A DNA stretch of 44,518 nt. Source: Candidatus Scalindua sp. Its GTDB lineage: Bacteria > Planctomycetota > Brocadiia > Brocadiales > Scalinduaceae. The DNA is taken from assembly GCA_018670825.1 (NCBI GenBank), contig JABHIW010000019.1, positions 1-44,518 of the forward strand, written 5' to 3'. Positions 18,201-25,673 of this stretch are shown here, piece by piece; within the stretch, counting starts at the first letter, position 1, and each line of letters starts with the position of its first letter. The notes below the pieces were generated by a model. That model made no database searches and was not told the origin of the DNA. It worked only from the letters and a program-made list of their open reading frames with translations. A program made the position numbers and the translations under genes.

Positions 18201-18950
18201 TCATGAGTATGAGCCTGTCAGGGTTTTTAGCTTTCCTATAATACTTTCGAACTGATCATTATTCGAAAACTCAATGGTGATTCTCCCCTTTCCCTTCTTT
18301 TCTATTATAGAGACTTTTGTCCCTACTGCCCTTCTTAAACTATCTTCCAAGTCGATAATTTGGGGTGATTTAATTAATTTTGGTGTTAGTTGCGTCTCCT
18401 TGGCCTCTTTTGTCGAATCTGCTTGATCTTTTTTTCCTGAAACTATCAATTCTACATCACGAACGGAAAGGTCATCTGTTGCTATCTTCTCGCTTAGCTG
18501 TTTTTGCTTAATTGAGTCTTTCAGTGATAAAAGAGAACGTACATGGCCGATTGAGATTGTTCCACGTGAAACATAGCCCTGTACTTCTTCTGATAAATCA
18601 AGTAAACGCAGTGTGCTTGCAACTGTTGACCTGTCTTGCCCGACCTTTGTTACTATTTGTTCTTGTGTCAGGCCAAAATTTGTTTTTAATTCATAATAAG
18701 CGGTGGCTTTTTCCATGGGGTTTAGATCTTCTCTCTGTATATTTTCTACCAGCGCCAGTTCGATGGTCTTAAGTCCATCGACATTTTTGACGATTGCGGG
18801 GATTTCTGTCAATCCTAGCTGTTGTGATGCTCTCCAGCGCCTTTCTCCTGCAATTATTTTATATCCTTTGCTTGTTGGGCGAACAATAATGAGTTATAGT
18901 ATTCCGTGTTCTTGTATGGGGCTAGCCAATGACTCCATTTGGGTTTGCAT
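18201..18950 (-). pseudogene. parB: parB copy 2, N-terminally truncated with one nonsense codon
   Basis: Homologous to intact parB from about codon 48 to the stop. The frame is broken by a single visible nonsense change near 18896 (a CAA glutamine in I-L-Q-P-I-I-V-R-P has become TAA). Downstream of it the frame is open through G-E-R-R-W-R-A, the helix-turn-helix and the dimerisation domain to the normal stop; a TTG at 18812 could start a 203-residue product lacking most of the N-terminal CTPase domain. The region around 18558-18573 carries a perfect parS. I treat it as a pseudogene, but a short ParB made from it cannot be excluded. Confidence 0.85.
18558..18573. other. parS: parS centromere-like site 2
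   Basis: TGTTCCACGTGAAACA, identical in all 16 bases to the sites at 17411 and 19705, although neighbouring bases differ (for example GCCGATTGAGA before it rather than CCCATTGAAA). Confidence 0.92.
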
Positions 18951-19238
18951 AAATTAGATGAAGTACAGTTTTTCCGGTATAATTTTTAAGTTGCGGACAC
19001 ATCTATGCTTCTGAAGCAGTTTGATATGTATGAGCAGGAGTGTAAAAAATTACTAAAAGCAGACATTGTTATACCCGCATATGATCATGTACTGAAACGT
19101 TCTCACGCATTCAATCTGCTCGATGCAAGGAAATCAATGGGCCCTGCGCAACGTACGAGGTATATTGGCAGAGTAAGAGGCCTGGCGAAAGACTGTGCAG
19201 AGGGCTACTTATGGCTAATAAAAGATCCGGAGAATTAA
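18951..19238 (+). pseudogene. glyQ: glyQ 3' fragment, unit 3
   Basis: Third copy of the glyQ tail, without a start and with a frame disruption around 18970-18990. From 19005 the frame is open to a stop and encodes a recognisable but diverged GlyQ C-terminus (for example D-H-V-L-K-R-S-H-A-F and L-I-K-D-P-E-N). It is more diverged from glyQ than the fragment of unit 2. Confidence 0.92.
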
Positions 19239-19320
19239 GCTAGTTCTTGGCTATATCCCCACACTCCATATTGCACGCATTTTCCATGTCCAATCTTGCC
19301 TATAGGTGAGCAGGATATAG

Positions 19321-19350
19321 CAAATAAAACCATTTTGCCTCTTTTTTTCA
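19321..19350. terminator. Decayed terminator hairpin, unit 3 copy
   Basis: AAATAAAA-CCA-TTTTGCCT plus a T run is the counterpart of the hairpins at 17029 and 18173, but two pairs are lost on one arm, so the stem is weaker. It lies just beyond the stop codon of the intact parB. Confidence 0.4.
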
Positions 19351-20235
19351 TGTGTATGAGCCTGTCAGGGCTTTTAACTTTCCAATAATTCTTTCGAACT
19401 GATCATTATTCGAAAACTCAATGGTGATTTTCCCCTTTCCCTTCTTTTCCATAATAGAGACTTTTGTCCCTACTGCCCTTCTTAAACTGTCTTCCAGATC
19501 GAGGATTTGGGGTGATTTAATTAATTTTGGTGTTAGCTGCATGTCCTTGGTCTCTTTTATCGAATCTGCTTGATCTTTTTTTCCTGAAACGATCAGTTCT
19601 ACATCACGAACGGAGAGGCCATCTGCTGCTATCTTCTCGGTTAGCTCTTTTTGTTTAATTGGGTCTTTCAATGATAAAAGAGAGCGTGCGTGACCCATTG
19701 AAATTGTTCCACGTGAAACATATCCTTGTACTTCTTCTGGTAAATCAAGTAAACGCAGTGTATTTGCAACTGTTGACCTGTCTTGCCCGACCTTTGTCGC
19801 TATTTGTTCTTGTGTCAGGCCAAAATTAGTTTTTAATTCATAATAAGCGGCGGCTTTTTCCATGGGGTTTAGATCTTCTCTTTGTATATTTTCTACCAGC
19901 GCCAGTTCGATGGTCTTAAGGGCATCGACATTTTTGACGATTGCGGGAATTTCTGTCAATCCTAACTGTTGTGATGCTCTCCAGCGCCTTTCTCCTGCAA
20001 TTATTTTATATCCTTTACTTGTAGGGCGAACTATAATGGGTTGTAGTATTCCATGTTCTTGTATGGAGTTGGTTAAGGACTCCATTTGGGGTTGTTCAAA
20101 CTGCTTACGAGGCTGTGCTTCGTTTGGATGAACTTCAGTTAGTCTGAGTCGCATTACTTTTTCGCCTGTTTCAATGCCTATTGCTTCTCCAAGCAAAGAT
20201 TCCAAGCCTCGTCCAAGTTTTTCCTTATTTGCCAT
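19348..20235 (-). CDS. parB: Chromosome partitioning protein ParB (intact copy)
   Basis: This 295-residue ParB starts K-L-G-R-G-L-E-S-L-L-G, the usual ParA-contacting N-terminus. The N-terminal CTPase domain shows P-x-Q-P-R-K-x-F and G-E-R-R-W-R-A (about 77-83), then E-N-I-Q-R-E-D-L-N-P-M-E-K-A. A helix-turn-helix (F-G-L-T-Q-E-Q-I-A-T-K-V-G-Q-D-R-S-T-V) and a C-terminal dimer domain (L-E-D-S-L-R-R-A-V-G-T-K-V) follow. ParB loads at parS as a CTP clamp and drives origin segregation with ParA. No parA is adjacent, which is unusual. The parS at 19705-19720 lies in codons for V-S-R-G-T. Its first 47 codons lie outside the repeated unit, which is why only this copy is complete. Confidence 0.96.
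   Translation of the reverse strand: MANKEKLGRGLESLLGEAIGIETGEKVMRLRLTEVHPNEAQPRKQFEQPQMESLTNSIQEHGILQPIIVRPTSKGYKIIAGERRWRASQQLGLTEIPAIVKNVDALKTIELALVENIQREDLNPMEKAAAYYELKTNFGLTQEQIATKVGQDRSTVANTLRLLDLPEEVQGYVSRGTISMGHARSLLSLKDPIKQKELTEKIAADGLSVRDVELIVSGKKDQADSIKETKDMQLTPKLIKSPQILDLEDSLRRAVGTKVSIMEKKGKGKITIEFSNNDQFERIIGKLKALTGSYT
19705..19720. other. parS: parS centromere-like site 3 (inside intact parB)
   Basis: TGTTCCACGTGAAACA, a perfect consensus match inside the coding sequence of the functional parB. A parS inside the parB-family gene is also known in B. subtilis spo0J. Spacing to site 2 is 1147 bases, as is that between sites 1 and 2. Confidence 0.93.
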
Positions 20236-20506
20236 TTTTATCTCTTTTATTGATTCATGATTAAAAAGTTTTTGTTAATTATGAGTAGGTTATTTAGTAG
20301 CAGAATATGGTATGAAGTTCAAGGGGAATATTTATAAAAAGCAGGGTTAGCGTTTCGTAAACATTTACGGTGTAAGTGTGAATGATTTTTTTCTTGATAT
20401 CTGGAAAGCGGTCTGTATGTTTTGTTAGGTAGGCAAGAAATTACTAAGGTCTAGGGTTATTATAGTGCTTGTGATAAATATTATTTAATACCGGGTTTAA
20501 TAAATA
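20236..20506. other. Intergenic region upstream of parB
   Basis: The 424 bases between parB and the divergent ABC permease gene hold the repeat element at 20507-20647. The rest is AT-rich and should contain the parB promoter, but I cannot name convincing boxes. There is no trace of a parA gene. Confidence 0.5.
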
Positions 20507-20647
20507 CCAAAATTGAGCAATTTTGTTTCCTGTCTTGTAGTAGCCGCAGACTTTAGCCTGCGTTTTCCATTATCCGATAGGTGTATGTAAATTTCTCATA
20601 AGTTACGCAACCTAAAGGATGCGACTGTACAAATCACTCAATTTAGG
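20507..20647 (+). repeat. Copy B of the AAATTGAG-type MITE family (complete, 141 bp)
   Basis: Left end CCAAAATTGAGCAATTTTG and right end CAAATCACTCAATTTAGG are imperfect inverted repeats. Inside are TAGCCGCAGACTTTAGCCTGCG, TTTTCCATTATCCGATAGG and GTTACGCAACCT, all shared with other copies in the window. There is no coding capacity. It looks like a non-autonomous miniature transposable element lying just before the permease start. Confidence 0.75.
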
Positions 20648-20659
20648 GGATAATTTGTA

Positions 20660-21481
20660 ATGAATATTCTTATTCCTTTAGTTTTTAGCAGCTTCAGGGA
20701 AATTGTCAGACAGCCATTCTATTATATTATTCTTCTTTCAGGCTGTTTTATAATTTTATTGTCCTTTGTATTTACTTTTTTCGCATTTGGAGAAGAGGCA
20801 CGGATGATACGGGATATGGCGATTTCTACTATAACTATTGGGGGTCTTCTGGCCGGGTGTCTGTCTTCTTCTATTTTAATTGCTGGTGAATTTGAAAGAC
20901 AGACGGTGTTGGCTGTGCTATGTAAACCTGTAGCAAGGATACATTTCATTTTAGGGAAATATCTGGGGATTCTAGCAGCAACTTTTCTGTTAGTTTTTTC
21001 TCAAGGTCTTGTGCTGGAAATAGCGTTAATAATTAGAAACTATAGTGTTCAGTATGATACAACAAGTTTTTCTGGTTTGATTGATTTTGTTTGTATGCTG
21101 GGTATTTGTTTTTCTTTATTACAAATATTAATTTTGACGGCGATCTCTCTGGTTTTGTCACTTTATCTTAATACAATATCAAATTTAGCTATCTGTTTGC
21201 TTTTTTTTATATTTTGTAATTCTTTTAATTATATTTTACCCATTCACAACTATAGTAGTACATTCGTAAGTATTGGTTATACAATGTGTTACGCTGTTAT
21301 TCCAAACCTTCAAAGCCTGAATATGGCAGCGATCAATGAAGTCGTTACTGCCCATTCAACGCCTTGGCAGGAAAGTAATTTATTGCAATATGTTGTGTGT
21401 AATATAATTTACTGTACAATATATAGTGCTATTGCTGTGTGGCTAGCTGTTTTTCTCTTCAAAAGAAAAGAGATTGCCTGA
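20660..21481 (+). CDS. ABC-2 type transporter permease
   Basis: This 273-residue protein has six predicted membrane helices. After the first helix it has the cytoplasmic stretch E-F-E-R-Q-T-V-L-A-V-L-C-K-P-V-A-R (about 77-93), the conserved E-x-E-x-x-T-x-x-x-L-L-x-x-P-V-x-R region of ABC-2 permeases, followed by G-K-Y-L-G-I. Such permeases export drugs, lipids or polysaccharide with a separate ATPase. None is next to it, so the partner gene must lie elsewhere or the gene has lost its partner. The start codon follows the repeat element by only about 12 bases, so the element may have placed itself in its leader. Confidence 0.75.
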   Translation: MNILIPLVFSSFREIVRQPFYYIILLSGCFIILLSFVFTFFAFGEEARMIRDMAISTITIGGLLAGCLSSSILIAGEFERQTVLAVLCKPVARIHFILGKYLGILAATFLLVFSQGLVLEIALIIRNYSVQYDTTSFSGLIDFVCMLGICFSLLQILILTAISLVLSLYLNTISNLAICLLFFIFCNSFNYILPIHNYSSTFVSIGYTMCYAVIPNLQSLNMAAINEVVTAHSTPWQESNLLQYVVCNIIYCTIYSAIAVWLAVFLFKRKEIA

Positions 21482-21719
21482 AATTTTTTTTACCGTAACA
21501 GAGACTTAATAGATATGATGCAATTGACATTTTTCTAGTTTATGTTTAAATTATAAATTAGTTGGTTAACTATTATTAGCTTGAGGAACACTTCCAGGTT
21601 TCTAACCACCCCATTTCCCCTTCAATGGAGAAGTGGAGTGGTATTCCTCAAATTATTGAGAATTTACGTTATTTTTTTCTGGTAAACAATTAAGTTATGT
21701 GTAGGAAGGTAAAATTATA

Positions 21720-23630
21720 ATGACAGTCGAAAAAATGGAATTTAAGACAGAAGTAAAGCAGATACTCGATTTAATGGTACATTCTCTCTATTCTCACAAA
21801 GAGATTTTTCTTAGAGAACTTATCTCCAATGCCTCTGATGCCGTCGACAAGGCGCATTTTGAGTCTTTGACAAGAAAAGAGATTCTTGAAGACGAAAAGG
21901 ATTGGAAGATTAAGATTATCGCGGACAAAGATGCCGGTACACTGACCGTTAGTGATAATGGGACCGGTTTGACAAAGGAAGACGCGATTAAGGAACTTGG
22001 GACTATTGCACATTCCGGTACAAAGGAGTTTATTGCGGCCATGCAAAGCAAGGAGGTAAAGGACAATCCGGAGCTGATCGGTCAATTTGGTGTTGGATTT
22101 TATTCAACATTCATGGTTGCAGACAAGGTAACCGTTGTTTCAAGAAAGGCAGGGGCTGGCGATAAAAAAGGCATTAAGTGGGAGTCTAACGCAGACGGCT
22201 CTTATACAATAGAAGATGTGGAGAAAGAGAATAAAGGTACTGACGTAACCCTGCATCTCAAGGAAGATGCGAAAAATTATCTCGATGAGTGGGAGATAAA
22301 GAGTACGATCAAAAAGTATTCTGACTTTATCGAACATCCGGTCGTAATGGATATTGAACGGGAGGAAGAGAGTAAATTAGACAAGACCAAAAAGGTAAAG
22401 GTAAAGCAAGAAGAGACCCTGAATTCAAGAAAGGCGATCTGGCTTAAGAATAAATCGGATATAACGGAAGCCGAGTATAACGATTTTTACAAACATGTTT
22501 CTCATGATTTTACTGATCCAGCGAAGGTACTCCACTATAAAGCGGAGGGTGCTTCAGAGTTTACCTCGCTTCTTTACATTCCGTCAATGAGACCTGTTGA
22601 TATCTACTATAAAGAGTACAAGGTTGGTCCAACTCTTTATGTCAAGAGGGTGAAAATAATTGACAATTGTGAAGAGTTGATACAACCATACCTGAGATTT
22701 GTAAAGGGGGTGGTGGACTCTTCAGATTTACCATTAAATGTTTCAAGAGAATTACTACAGAACAACAGGCAGATCGAAGTTATAAAAAAAAGTATCACGA
22801 AAAAGGTGCTTGCTACGTTAAGTGAAATGAAAGAGAAAGAATTTGATACATACCTGAAGTTTTATAAGGAATTCGGCAGGATACTGAAAGAAGGTGTCCA
22901 TATGGATTTTGAAAGAAGGGAGAGTATTGGAGAACTTCTTCTTTTTCCTTCCACAAAAACGGAAAAGGACAAATACCGATCTATACCGGAATACGTTAAT
23001 GACATGAAGGAGGGGCAGGAAGAGATTTATTATGTTACCGGTTCATCACTGGACGAAACATTGCAATCTCCATACCTTGAAGCGTTTAAGGAAAAGGATT
23101 TTGAGGTACTCATTATGCTTGAAGATATTGATGATGTTATCATGAGCAGTTTCGAGTACAAGGGAAAGAAGTTCAAATCTGCTATTAAGGGTGATGTTAC
23201 TCTGGATAAATCAGAAAAGGACGAGAAGGAGAAGGCTGGTAAAAAATATAGAAAACTCCTGGACCTTATGCAGGACCGTCTTGATGATATAAAAGAGGTC
23301 AGGCTTTCCGGAAGATTAAAAGATTCAGTCTGTTGTCTTGTTGGTGATGAAGGAGAGATGGATCCTCAGATGGAGAAGCTCTTAAAATCTATGGGCCAGG
23401 ATGTGCCGGAAAGAAAAAGGATTCTTGAAATTAATCCAACGCATCCGATCTTTGAATCTATGAATAAAATTTTTGAAGAAGACAGGAAGAACAAAACCCT
23501 TGCGGATTATACAGACCTCCTTTATAACCAGGCACTGCTACTGGAAGGATCAAAACCAAAAGACTCTGCCGCCTTTGCAAAAGCAATTTCGAAGCTTATG
23601 GTAGAAAACGCTCAGCATGCAAAGAGCTAA
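21720..23630 (+). CDS. htpG: Chaperone HtpG (Hsp90)
   Basis: This 636-residue protein has the GHKL ATPase domain with N-A-S-D-A (about 36-40), D-N-G-T-G-L, G-Q-F-G-V-G-F-Y-S, the middle domain with N-V-S-R-E-L-L-Q and the C-terminal dimerisation domain. The length matches bacterial HtpG. It folds and remodels client proteins with DnaK and is usually stress-induced. It has a ribosome-binding region (AGGAAGG) before the ATG. A single-gene unit, it converges on the J-domain gene with two hairpins between them. Confidence 0.97.
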   Translation: MTVEKMEFKTEVKQILDLMVHSLYSHKEIFLRELISNASDAVDKAHFESLTRKEILEDEKDWKIKIIADKDAGTLTVSDNGTGLTKEDAIKELGTIAHSGTKEFIAAMQSKEVKDNPELIGQFGVGFYSTFMVADKVTVVSRKAGAGDKKGIKWESNADGSYTIEDVEKENKGTDVTLHLKEDAKNYLDEWEIKSTIKKYSDFIEHPVVMDIEREEESKLDKTKKVKVKQEETLNSRKAIWLKNKSDITEAEYNDFYKHVSHDFTDPAKVLHYKAEGASEFTSLLYIPSMRPVDIYYKEYKVGPTLYVKRVKIIDNCEELIQPYLRFVKGVVDSSDLPLNVSRELLQNNRQIEVIKKSITKKVLATLSEMKEKEFDTYLKFYKEFGRILKEGVHMDFERRESIGELLLFPSTKTEKDKYRSIPEYVNDMKEGQEEIYYVTGSSLDETLQSPYLEAFKEKDFEVLIMLEDIDDVIMSSFEYKGKKFKSAIKGDVTLDKSEKDEKEKAGKKYRKLLDLMQDRLDDIKEVRLSGRLKDSVCCLVGDEGEMDPQMEKLLKSMGQDVPERKRILEINPTHPIFESMNKIFEEDRKNKTLADYTDLLYNQALLLEGSKPKDSAAFAKAISKLMVENAQHAKS

Positions 23631-23675
23631 GTGTGTGCGGGAACTAAAAATTAGATAATTTATTGTGGATACGGT

Positions 23676-23736
23676 GAGGGGGGAGGGTGTATATGCTCAC
23701 TCCCTCCTCTGGTAGAATACCGAGTAACTCGGTATT
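23676..23736. terminator. Two hairpins between convergent htpG and J-domain genes
   Basis: First: GAGGGGGGAG (23676) with CTCCCTCCTC (23700-23709). Second: AATACCGAG-TAA-CTCGGTATT (23716-23736), a perfect 9-bp stem. No strong T run follows either in either direction, so they may act as rho-dependent or mRNA-stabilising structures. Confidence 0.5.
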
Positions 23737-23819
23737 GCTGTTGGTCAATTTTTTACATAGCAAAGTGATTTCTTATTGTAATGAGTATTTAATATTAATT
23801 ATCGGTGTTGTTGCCTTCC

Positions 23820-24236
23820 TCAACTTCTTTTGTGGCTTTTGATAATATTGTAGGCTTTATTGATTTCAACGGCAAGTTCCCTGGCCTTTTCCTGAAGTTC
23901 TTCACCAAGGTGGGCAACTTTGTCCGGGTGAGACTTGGTCATTTTTTCCTTATATGCTTTCTGCACATCACTCCATGACGCATCAGAATTGACATTAAGC
24001 AGGCTGTGGGCCTGATCCAAGCCCATTTGCCCATCAGGCTTACTCTTAATATTTGCTTGTGACTGACCTTTGGAATAATAGTTTCTCTGGTTTTTTTGAT
24101 TTTTGAACTTTCGCCAGAAATATATTAAAAAGCCGGATGCTATAAGGTCGTCAAAAACAAATGGAAATAAGTCCAATGGACTTATGATATAAATGATTAA
24201 TATGATCATTAAGAAATAAAATTTATATTTGTTCAT
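23820..24236 (-). CDS. Membrane-anchored J-domain (DnaJ-like) protein
   Basis: This 138-residue protein begins with hydrophobic segments (about 6-43, with D-L-F-P-F-V-F-D-D-L in the middle, recalling DUF1232-type anchors) and ends in a J-domain (about 72-138) with helix II leading to H-P-D-K, the Hsp70-stimulating motif. It lacks the G/F and zinc-finger regions of full DnaJ, so it is a class III J-protein, probably recruiting DnaK to the membrane. It is unrelated in strand to htpG but is its direct neighbour, and both belong to the chaperone network. Confidence 0.85.
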   Translation of the reverse strand: MNKYKFYFLMIILIIYIISPLDLFPFVFDDLIASGFLIYFWRKFKNQKNQRNYYSKGQSQANIKSKPDGQMGLDQAHSLLNVNSDASWSDVQKAYKEKMTKSHPDKVAHLGEELQEKARELAVEINKAYNIIKSHKRS

Positions 24237-24364
24237 TTTGTTTTTTTAATTTTTGTATTTGTTAAGAGTCACATGTTTTGTGACATATTAATAAATAGGG
24301 ATATAGTTCTGTTTAAAATACAACCCTGTATTAAAACAGGTGTGATCTATCAACACTTTGAAGA

Positions 24365-24721
24365 CTACGCGGTTATATCAAAGAAAAGACCGTTGCCCTG
24401 TTCAATATGGTTTAACCAGGTGGTAAACTCATCGTGAGTAATATTCGTTTTTCTTGTCTCCTTAATTTCTCCATTGTCATCAACGACAACGATATCAATA
24501 AAAACTTCCTCTCCCTCCTGATAAACACAAAATCGATAGGGTGAATTGCTCTTTTCCAGAACATCATGAGCAAGCTCAGCAGCTTTGGATAATTGCTGAA
24601 AATGGTTTCCGGCTTCTTCCCTCTGTTTGTGCTCCTTCTTACCCTTTTTTTTATCGGGCTTAGGAGGTGTTTTGTGCGGAATTACGCGAACCGTTTTATT
24701 CACCCTGATTTCGTTATCCAT
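24365..24721 (-). CDS. FlaG-like small protein
   Basis: This 118-residue protein has a basic, charged first half (K-P-D-K-K-K-G-K-K-E-H-K) and a second half, S-N-S-P-Y-R-F-C-V-Y-Q-E-G-E-E-V-F-I-D-I-V-V-V-D, that resembles FlaG-family proteins (N-x-x-Y/L-x-F-x-V-x-E-x-x-x-x-x-x-V-x-V-V-D). FlaG proteins influence flagellar filament length. No flagellar gene is nearby, so the link is weak and it may be just a domain with the same fold. Confidence 0.5.
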   Translation of the reverse strand: MDNEIRVNKTVRVIPHKTPPKPDKKKGKKEHKQREEAGNHFQQLSKAAELAHDVLEKSNSPYRFCVYQEGEEVFIDIVVVDDNGEIKETRKTNITHDEFTTWLNHIEQGNGLFFDITA

Positions 24722-25008
24722 GATTTTCTGAATTCACTTTTAACAATTTTTTACATTTTGTAAATACACTCTTTTTAATGCATTTCAAAATCGGTATTGA
24801 TCATATCCCAGATTCAACTAACAAGTCTTGAAGCGGTATTATACCTTTTAGGGTTACTTCTTTCTAGAGATTATGAAAGTTCTTCCTGAAGGTTGAATTG
24901 ATGTACATTGTACCGGAATGTCAATATGCAGAAAGAAATTATTCTTGCCGAATTAAGCAGGTCAACAGATTTGTATTGCCTGGCTTCATTTACAGCAAGA
25001 TTTAGACG
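24722..25008. other. Intergenic, nothing recognised
   Basis: The 287 bases upstream of the FlaG-like gene hold no reading frame with support, no clear hairpin with a T run and no repeat seen elsewhere in the window. Confidence 0.5.
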
Positions 25009-25515
25009 CTAAACGTTCGTTAGATTGAAATACTTTTGAATAAGAGTGGATAAAAACTTTTTATTACCGGAACGCCGGGTAGTTTCGTTGCAAAACAATA
25101 ACGTCTTATTGTCGGTGTCCAAGATAACGGGTATTTCATGAAAACCAAGTTGGCTTTTAGGTTTCTGCTGAATCCATTGTTTCGCATCATCGTCAATATA
25201 CGATGATATCAGGAGCGGAAAACTTGCGGTAATATTGTTCATATGTTTTGGGAAAGTGTTATGGTTTTTCATTGCGTAACTCAGTGTCATTCTGGAATAA
25301 GCAACTGCAAACTCCATACTTATCTTCTCAACAACACCCATAAACATAAAGATGTTTACTTGCGTTGTCTTAAGCCAGGACATATTGTACTGTACGCCAG
25401 TTGCTAAAATGACGTCAAGATAATCAAACTTTTCTTCTTTAAATCTGAAATCATCCTGTTTCAGCTGTTGGCAAATAGCCAAAACATGTGTATTTTCCAT
25501 CGGGTTTATGTTCAT
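25009..25515 (-). CDS. Hypothetical protein, 168 residues
   Basis: A soluble protein without signal peptide or membrane segment and with no motif that I recognise. It is preceded by a good ribosome-binding site (AAAAGGAT about 8 bases before the ATG), supporting that it is translated. The middle is rich in Met and aromatic residues (M-F-M-G-V-V-E-K-I-S-M-E-F), the end is basic (R-R-S-G-N-K-K-F). Its relation to the neighbouring unknown gene at 25674 is unclear; they are separated by 158 bases. Confidence 0.65.
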   Translation of the reverse strand: MNINPMENTHVLAICQQLKQDDFRFKEEKFDYLDVILATGVQYNMSWLKTTQVNIFMFMGVVEKISMEFAVAYSRMTLSYAMKNHNTFPKHMNNITASFPLLISSYIDDDAKQWIQQKPKSQLGFHEIPVILDTDNKTLLFCNETTRRSGNKKFLSTLIQKYFNLTNV

Positions 25516-25673
25516 GGTTTATATCCTTTTTTTATGAGCATATCTTAATTTTTCTTGAAATCAAGGATTGTTTTTTTACGACGTTGATTATACCGCGAAA
25601 ACGGGAAGATCGCTTCTTTATTAGAATAATAGACTATATTCTTACCCTACAAGCTTTAATACTCATTTCAAGT

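Larger units (their letters stand above)
16657..20094. repeat. Tandem triplication of a 1.14-kb glyQ(3')-parB segment
   Basis: Three direct units: 16657-17801, 17802-18950 and 18951-20094. Each starts at AAATTAGATGAAG in glyQ, runs through the glyQ stop, an intergenic hairpin, and backward through parB up to the codons near TTTGGGGTTG. The two internal junctions join parB to glyQ with about 2 bases of shared sequence at the breakpoint, so they look like one event later multiplied. The units have diverged by scattered substitutions and small indels. Units 1 and 2 are nearly identical over the glyQ tail and intergenic part (compare 16850-17036 with 17990-18180). Complete genes survive only at the two outer edges. 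Confidence 0.95.

Noticed and set aside
16657..20094. Regularly spaced repeats resembling a CRISPR array or a satellite
   Set aside because: The period is about 1.15 kb and the units are gene sequence (glyQ and parB), so it is a tandem gene duplication.
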